From contig WQVW01000053.1 in assembly GCA_009785655.1 (NCBI GenBank), positions 1-8,612 on the forward strand: a DNA stretch of 8,612 bases, in the 5' to 3' direction. The notes beneath the pieces are model-generated. The model did not search any database. It saw only the letters and a list, made by a program, of their open reading frames with translations, and was not told the DNA's origin. The position numbers and the translations under genes are program-made. This stretch comes from Oscillospiraceae bacterium (lineage in GTDB: Bacteria > Bacillota > Clostridia > Oscillospirales > Oscillospiraceae). Every line of letters starts with the position of its first letter. Within the stretch, counting starts at the first letter, position 1. This document shows, piece by piece, positions 5,761 to 8,612 of this stretch.

Positions 5761-6639
5761 ATGATAAAAAGCATGACAGGCTACGGCGGTGCAAAAGGGG
5801 AATCCGGAAAAATTGAGATATCGGTTGAACTGAAGAGTGTCAACAACAGGTATCTTGACTGCACGGTAAAACTGCCGCGCATGTTCATATCGTTTGAGGA
5901 AACGTTGAAATCCGCCGTGCAAAAATATATTTCCCGTGGGAAGGTTGATGTATTCATCACAATAGACGCATCCAAAGCGTCTGATGTGGAGATAAAAATA
6001 AACCGCCCGCTGGTGGAAGCGTATCTTGCGGTATTGAAGGATATATCTGACGAACATGGTCTGTCCGGGGACATCAAAGCGGTCGAACTCACGCGGTTTC
6101 CGGATGTTTTGCAAGCGGAAAAGCGCGAGACTGATACAGATGCGCTGCTTTCCGATGTGTGCCGGACGCTTGAAGCGGCGTTGGCCGGGTTCAATGCAAT
6201 GCGTATCCGCGAAGGGGAAAAGCTCAAGAGCGATATTATGGCACGGCTTGCCGAGATAGAGCACCTGACCACAATGGCGGAGGAATGCTCCCCGCGCAGT
6301 GTTGCTGAGTATCGGAATAAACTGGAAACGCGTATGCGTGAGGTGCTGGAAAATACTGAAATTGACGAAGCCAGAATCTTAATGGAAGCGGCGGTATTTG
6401 CTGACCGTGTCGCAATCAATGAAGAGCTTGTCCGGCTGAAAAGCCATATAGCCCAGCTGCGTGAAATGTTGGAAAGCGAAAAACCCGTCGGCCGGAAGAT
6501 GGATTTTCTTGTGCAGGAGTTCAATAGAGAGGCCAACACCATCGGCTCAAAAGGGAATGACGCGGAGATGGCGAGAATAATAGTTAACTTGAAGTCAGAG
6601 ATAGAAAAGATCCGCGAACAGGCGCAGAATATTGAATAG
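5761..6639 (+). CDS. yicC: YicC/YloC family endoribonuclease
   Basis: A 292-residue protein with both family hallmarks: the N-terminal MIKSMTGYGGAKGE and RYLDCTVKLPRMF (YicC_N, about 1-155, including ISRGKVDV at 58-65), and the C-terminal GRKMDFLVQEFNREANTI / SKGND stretch (DUF1732, about 208-292). Members are endoribonucleases: E. coli YicC takes part in degradation of the small RNA RyhB, and YloC is the Bacillus relative. The start at 5761 is set by the invariant MTGYG beginning and by AAGGGA about eight bases upstream, lying in the end of the preceding gene; the open frame extends 17 codons further upstream without family similarity. It heads the conserved block yicC-remA-gmk-rpoZ-priA. 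Length is normal and no key region is missing. Confidence 0.95.
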   Translation: MIKSMTGYGGAKGESGKIEISVELKSVNNRYLDCTVKLPRMFISFEETLKSAVQKYISRGKVDVFITIDASKASDVEIKINRPLVEAYLAVLKDISDEHGLSGDIKAVELTRFPDVLQAEKRETDTDALLSDVCRTLEAALAGFNAMRIREGEKLKSDIMARLAEIEHLTTMAEECSPRSVAEYRNKLETRMREVLENTEIDEARILMEAAVFADRVAINEELVRLKSHIAQLREMLESEKPVGRKMDFLVQEFNREANTIGSKGNDAEMARIIVNLKSEIEKIREQAQNIE

Positions 6640-6647
6640 TTAGAATC

Positions 6648-6665
6648 GTTTTGCTTCCGCGAAAC
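6648..6665 (+). promoter_or_regulatory. Small hairpin between yicC and remA
   Basis: GTTTTGC (6648-6654) pairs with GCGAAAC (6659-6665) through one G-T wobble around the tetraloop TTCC, giving a 7-bp stem in the 47-base gap. It ends about 12 bases before the remA ribosome binding site (AGGTGG, 6677-6682). No T-run follows, so termination is unlikely; it might be an RNA processing or stability element. It may also be chance. Confidence 0.25.
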
Positions 6666-6686
6666 ATGAAAATGATAGGTGGACTT

Positions 6687-6959
6687 ATGAAGTTAATCAA
6701 CATAGGGTTCGGCAATATGGTTTCGGCAAACAGAATCATCGCGATTGTGAGTCCGGAATCTGCACCGATTAAAAGAATCATAACCGATGCGCGTGAAAAA
6801 GGCCAACTGATCGACGCGACTTACGGCAGGCGCACACGGGCGGTGATTATCACAGACAGCGGATGTATCATTCTCTCGGCAATTCAGCCGGAAACAGTCG
6901 CTGGCAGACTGAAAAACGATCACGATGGAGAGGATGTGCATTACGATGAAAAACACTGA
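6687..6959 (+). CDS. remA: RemA/DUF370 DNA-binding regulator
   Basis: A 90-residue protein nearly identical to the family pattern: MKLINIGFGNMVSANRIIAI at the start, SPESAPIKRII in the middle, and DATYGRRTRAVIITDS (43-58) followed by ILSAIQPETVAGRL. In Bacillus subtilis RemA forms rings that wrap DNA and activates matrix and osmoprotection operons; the arginines at 16, 48, 49 and 51 lie in the segments implicated in DNA binding. The start at 6687 is set by the conserved MKLINIGFGN and by AGGTGGA just upstream; the open frame continues 12 codons further without similarity. The C-terminal tail (76-90, acidic and His-containing) goes beyond the conserved core and overlaps gmk by 14 bases, implying coupled translation. 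Confidence 0.95.
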   Translation: MKLINIGFGNMVSANRIIAIVSPESAPIKRIITDAREKGQLIDATYGRRTRAVIITDSGCIILSAIQPETVAGRLKNDHDGEDVHYDEKH

Positions 6960-7509
6960 CAAAGGCAAACTGTACGTCATTTCCGCGCCATCGGGGACAG
7001 GGAAAGGTACGATTATTGCAAAATTGCTTGAACTGCGGCCGGAGCTTCGACTGTCGGTATCGGCAACAACCAGAGATCCGAGAGAGGGCGAGGAACATGG
7101 CATAAATTATTACTTCGTCACGCGGGAGGATTTTGAGGACATGATCGCGCGCGGGGAGTTTCATGAGTATGCTGAGTACGTCGGGGAATACTATGGCACG
7201 CCGAAAAAACCGATACATGAACATGTTGAAAACGGTGAAAGCGTTTTGCTCGAAATCGAAACCCAAGGTGCCATGCAGGTGATGATGATGAATCCCGACG
7301 CGGTTTCGATATTCATCGTCCCGCCGAGCTTGGAAGAGCTGGAACGCCGCCTGCGCGGGCGAGGCACAGACTCTGAAGATAAACTGTTGCACCGCCTGGA
7401 ACGCGCACGGCTGGAACTTGACTATCAGGACGAATATGCCCACGTGGTGGTAAACGACGATGTCACTAGAGCGGCCGAGGAGATTCTGGGTATTATTGAT
7501 AATGGCTAG
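6946..7509 (+). CDS. gmk: Guanylate kinase
   Basis: Phosphorylates GMP (and dGMP) to GDP with ATP, an essential cytosolic step in GTP supply. 187 residues: P-loop APSGTGKGT (14-22), GMP-binding segment SVSATTRDPREGE (38-50) with Arg43 and Arg46, YYFVTREDFE (55-64), the EYAEYVGEYYGTP block (74-86), LLEIETQGAMQV (101-112; Glu where many family members have Asp), the LID RLRGRGTDSED (135-145), and the VVVNDD strand near the end. The C-terminus is a little shorter than in Bacillus (about 204 residues). Start choice: ATG 6946 gives the normal distance to the P-loop; in-frame ATGs at 6925 and 6934 are possible, but the GGAGAGG at 6927-6933 can serve only the 6946 start, with a long 12-base spacing. 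It overlaps the end of remA. Confidence 0.96.
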   Translation: MKNTDKGKLYVISAPSGTGKGTIIAKLLELRPELRLSVSATTRDPREGEEHGINYYFVTREDFEDMIARGEFHEYAEYVGEYYGTPKKPIHEHVENGESVLLEIETQGAMQVMMMNPDAVSIFIVPPSLEELERRLRGRGTDSEDKLLHRLERARLELDYQDEYAHVVVNDDVTRAAEEILGIIDNG

Positions 7510-7521
7510 ATTTACACAGGC

Positions 7522-7540
7522 AGACGCGCACTGCGCGTCT
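7522..7540 (+). repeat. Perfect 8-bp GC-rich palindrome between gmk and rpoZ
   Basis: AGACGCGC (7522-7529), loop ACT, GCGCGTCT (7533-7540); the outer bases CAG (7517-7519) and CTG (7544-7546) can add three more pairs across a small internal loop. Only three T's follow before GAAAATTG, so it is a poor intrinsic terminator, and the downstream rpoZ gene belongs to the same conserved block. Its form, a short GC-rich palindrome ending in CTAC, is like dispersed extragenic palindromes in some bacterial genomes. It may instead be an attenuator or mRNA end-stabiliser. Copy number cannot be judged from this window. Confidence 0.45.
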
Positions 7541-7592
7541 CTACTGTTTGAAAATTGAGAATACGCTACTAAAATAATCGGAGGTTTTTATT

Positions 7593-7793
7593 ATGCTATA
7601 TCCGTCACTGTCTAATCTGTTGGAGAAAGTTGATAGCCGATATCTGTTGGTCAACGTCATCGCACGTCGTGCGCGGGAGCTGTCCGGGGCTTATGATGAA
7701 TACGGAGATCCGTTTGACGGCAAGCCCGTGTCTAAAGCGATTGAAGAGATCGCACACGGAGAGTTGAGCATCACTTATACAGAGGATGTGTAA
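7593..7793 (+). CDS. rpoZ: DNA-directed RNA polymerase omega subunit
   Basis: 66 residues, the normal size for a Firmicute omega. It has the typical N-terminal MLYPSLSNLLEKVDSRYLLV, the helix NVIARRARELS (21-31), and the KPVSKAIEEIAHGELSI segment (44-60) that folds along the beta-prime subunit. Omega assists assembly and stability of RNA polymerase. The start has a strong GGAGG (7580-7584) eight bases upstream. It lies 83 bases after gmk, the standard neighbour, across the GC-rich palindrome. The acidic C-terminal end (TYTEDV) is short. priA follows after 43 bases; coaBC, found between the two in Bacillus, is not there. Confidence 0.94.
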   Translation: MLYPSLSNLLEKVDSRYLLVNVIARRARELSGAYDEYGDPFDGKPVSKAIEEIAHGELSITYTEDV

Positions 7794-7836
7794 GCGCGCT
7801 TCTTGAGCAACCAAGGCGAGAGGAGGCGATCAAAAC

Positions 7837-8612
7837 ATGACCGTGGCGAAAATTGCCGTTTCTGCGGCGACTTTTTCAATCGACAAACCATACGATTACA
7901 AGATACCGGAAAAATTGCTGGATAAGGCAGTCCCCGGTATGCGGGTGATGGTGCCGTTCGGTCGCGGAAATAGGAAAAGTGAGGGTGTTATCCTCGCGCT
8001 TTCTGAAGATACGGGTCTGAAAAAACTCAAGGCGATTGAACAGTTACTGGATGAAGTGCCGGTACTCACAGAAGAAAACATTAAACTTGCACTTTGGATG
8101 AGTGACAGGTTTTTTTGCACGGTGTTTGATAGTTTCCGGGCAATGCTGCCAGCCGGCATGTGGTTCAAGGACGGTGTGCGGCGGCAGAATGATAAGACAG
8201 TAAACATTGCGGTGCTGAACGTTCACAGCGAGGAGGCGCTGATGCTCTCCCAACAACGCAAATCCAGCGCACCGAGTCAGGCGGCGGTTTTGGAATTACT
8301 CTCCGCAACCGAGAGTATGCCGGTCAGCGATATCTGCCATTTTACGAATACAAAAAGTCCCACGATAAAGGCATTGGAGAAACAGGGGATTATATCGATA
8401 GAGGCGCAAGAAGTATTCCGCCGACCCAGTGTGGGCGTGTTAAAAGATCCGACTCCGATTATTTTGAACGATGAGCAGCAAAAAGCGTTCGACGGACTGG
8501 TTCCACTGCTTACAAGCGAAACGCCGGAAGCGGCATTGTTACAAGGCGTCACAGGTAGCGGGAAGACGCTGGTGTATATAAAGCTTATCGAAGCGGCATT
8601 GGAACGCGGCAA
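7837..8612 (+). CDS. priA: Primosomal protein N' (PriA), 5' part
   Basis: The reading frame is open from ATG 7837 to the window edge, giving the first 258 residues of a protein normally 700-800 long. AGGAGG (7821-7826) lies ten bases before the start. Visible parts: the N-terminal 3'-DNA-binding domain (about 1-105; FSIDKPYDYKIP and GMRVMVPFGRGNRKSEGVI are typical), a WMSDRFFCTVFDSFRAMLPAG stretch split over 87-108, a winged-helix-like region (about 145-200), LNDEQQKAF (210-218) opening the helicase core, and Walker A GVTGSGKT (237-244). PriA recognises stalled forks and reloads the replicative helicase. The DEAH-type box, zinc-binding cysteines and later helicase motifs lie outside the window, so completeness cannot be judged. 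It is the last gene of the conserved yicC-remA-gmk-rpoZ block. Confidence 0.95.
   Translation, partial: MTVAKIAVSAATFSIDKPYDYKIPEKLLDKAVPGMRVMVPFGRGNRKSEGVILALSEDTGLKKLKAIEQLLDEVPVLTEENIKLALWMSDRFFCTVFDSFRAMLPAGMWFKDGVRRQNDKTVNIAVLNVHSEEALMLSQQRKSSAPSQAAVLELLSATESMPVSDICHFTNTKSPTIKALEKQGIISIEAQEVFRRPSVGVLKDPTPIILNDEQQKAFDGLVPLLTSETPEAALLQGVTGSGKTLVYIKLIEAALERG

Noticed and set aside
5689..6264. A 191-codon - strand open frame spanning the membrane-protein/yicC junction
   Set aside because: It crosses two well-supported genes antisense and has no recognisable motif; likely a by-product of codon bias.
5781..6542. A 253-codon open frame on the - strand
   Set aside because: It lies wholly within yicC, antisense to it, has a low-complexity Ser-rich translation and no family features; yicC is unmistakable on the other strand.
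7548..7575. TTGAAA-16-TAAAAT, a possible promoter for rpoZ
   Set aside because: The start of transcription would fall at about 7582, inside the GGAGG ribosome binding site, which would leave the message without a full one.
7792..7801. AAGCGCGCTT palindrome at the rpoZ stop
   Set aside because: A ten-base palindrome with no loop cannot form a stable hairpin and is short enough to be chance.

Overview
The window reads as a chromosomal core-gene segment of a Gram-positive, low-to-medium G+C Firmicute, most likely a Clostridia member of the Oscillospiraceae/Ruminococcaceae type. The reasons are the gene order yicC-remA-gmk-rpoZ-priA, the cdaA-cdaR pair, the DUF3343/class V aminotransferase pair, and the DUF5685/J-domain neighbours typical of Clostridia. 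All twelve genes are on the + strand, and no gap between genes exceeds about 150 bases. I see no transposase, integrase, tRNA, rRNA or CRISPR array.

Layout. (1) 1-1460: a leader able to fold over the first ribosome binding site, then a small DUF3343 protein overlapping (ATGA) a cysteine desulfurase-type PLP enzyme. Together they look like a sulfur or selenium handling pair. (2) 1485-1544: a good sigma-A type promoter followed at once by a perfect 9-bp inverted repeat. This is the only convincing promoter in the window and probably drives what follows. (3) 1612-3751: cdaA, the membrane diadenylate cyclase that makes c-di-AMP, and cdaR, its YbbR-repeat extracytoplasmic regulator. glmM, the usual third gene, is absent. 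(4) 3753-5758: three tightly coupled, poorly understood genes: a DUF5685 protein, a J-domain/TPR protein with a cysteine-rich tail, and a multi-pass membrane protein. (5) 5761-8612: yicC (endoribonuclease family), remA (DNA-binding regulator), gmk (guanylate kinase), rpoZ (RNA polymerase omega) and the first 258 codons of priA (replication restart helicase), which runs off the window.

Start sites. Several starts are better placed inside the longest open frame: cdaA at 1612 (ribosome binding site AAAGGTG), the membrane protein at 5240 (ATGA overlap), yicC at 5761, remA at 6687 and gmk at 6946.

Most interesting point. The DUF5685 protein carries two aspartate-rich motifs that, from memory of the family signatures, resemble the two metal-binding helices of squalene/phytoene synthases. 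It also has an N-terminal cysteine pair and a later three-cysteine cluster. With the J-domain protein and the membrane protein it forms a compact uncharacterised module directly behind the c-di-AMP genes. This is a hypothesis from motif inspection only.
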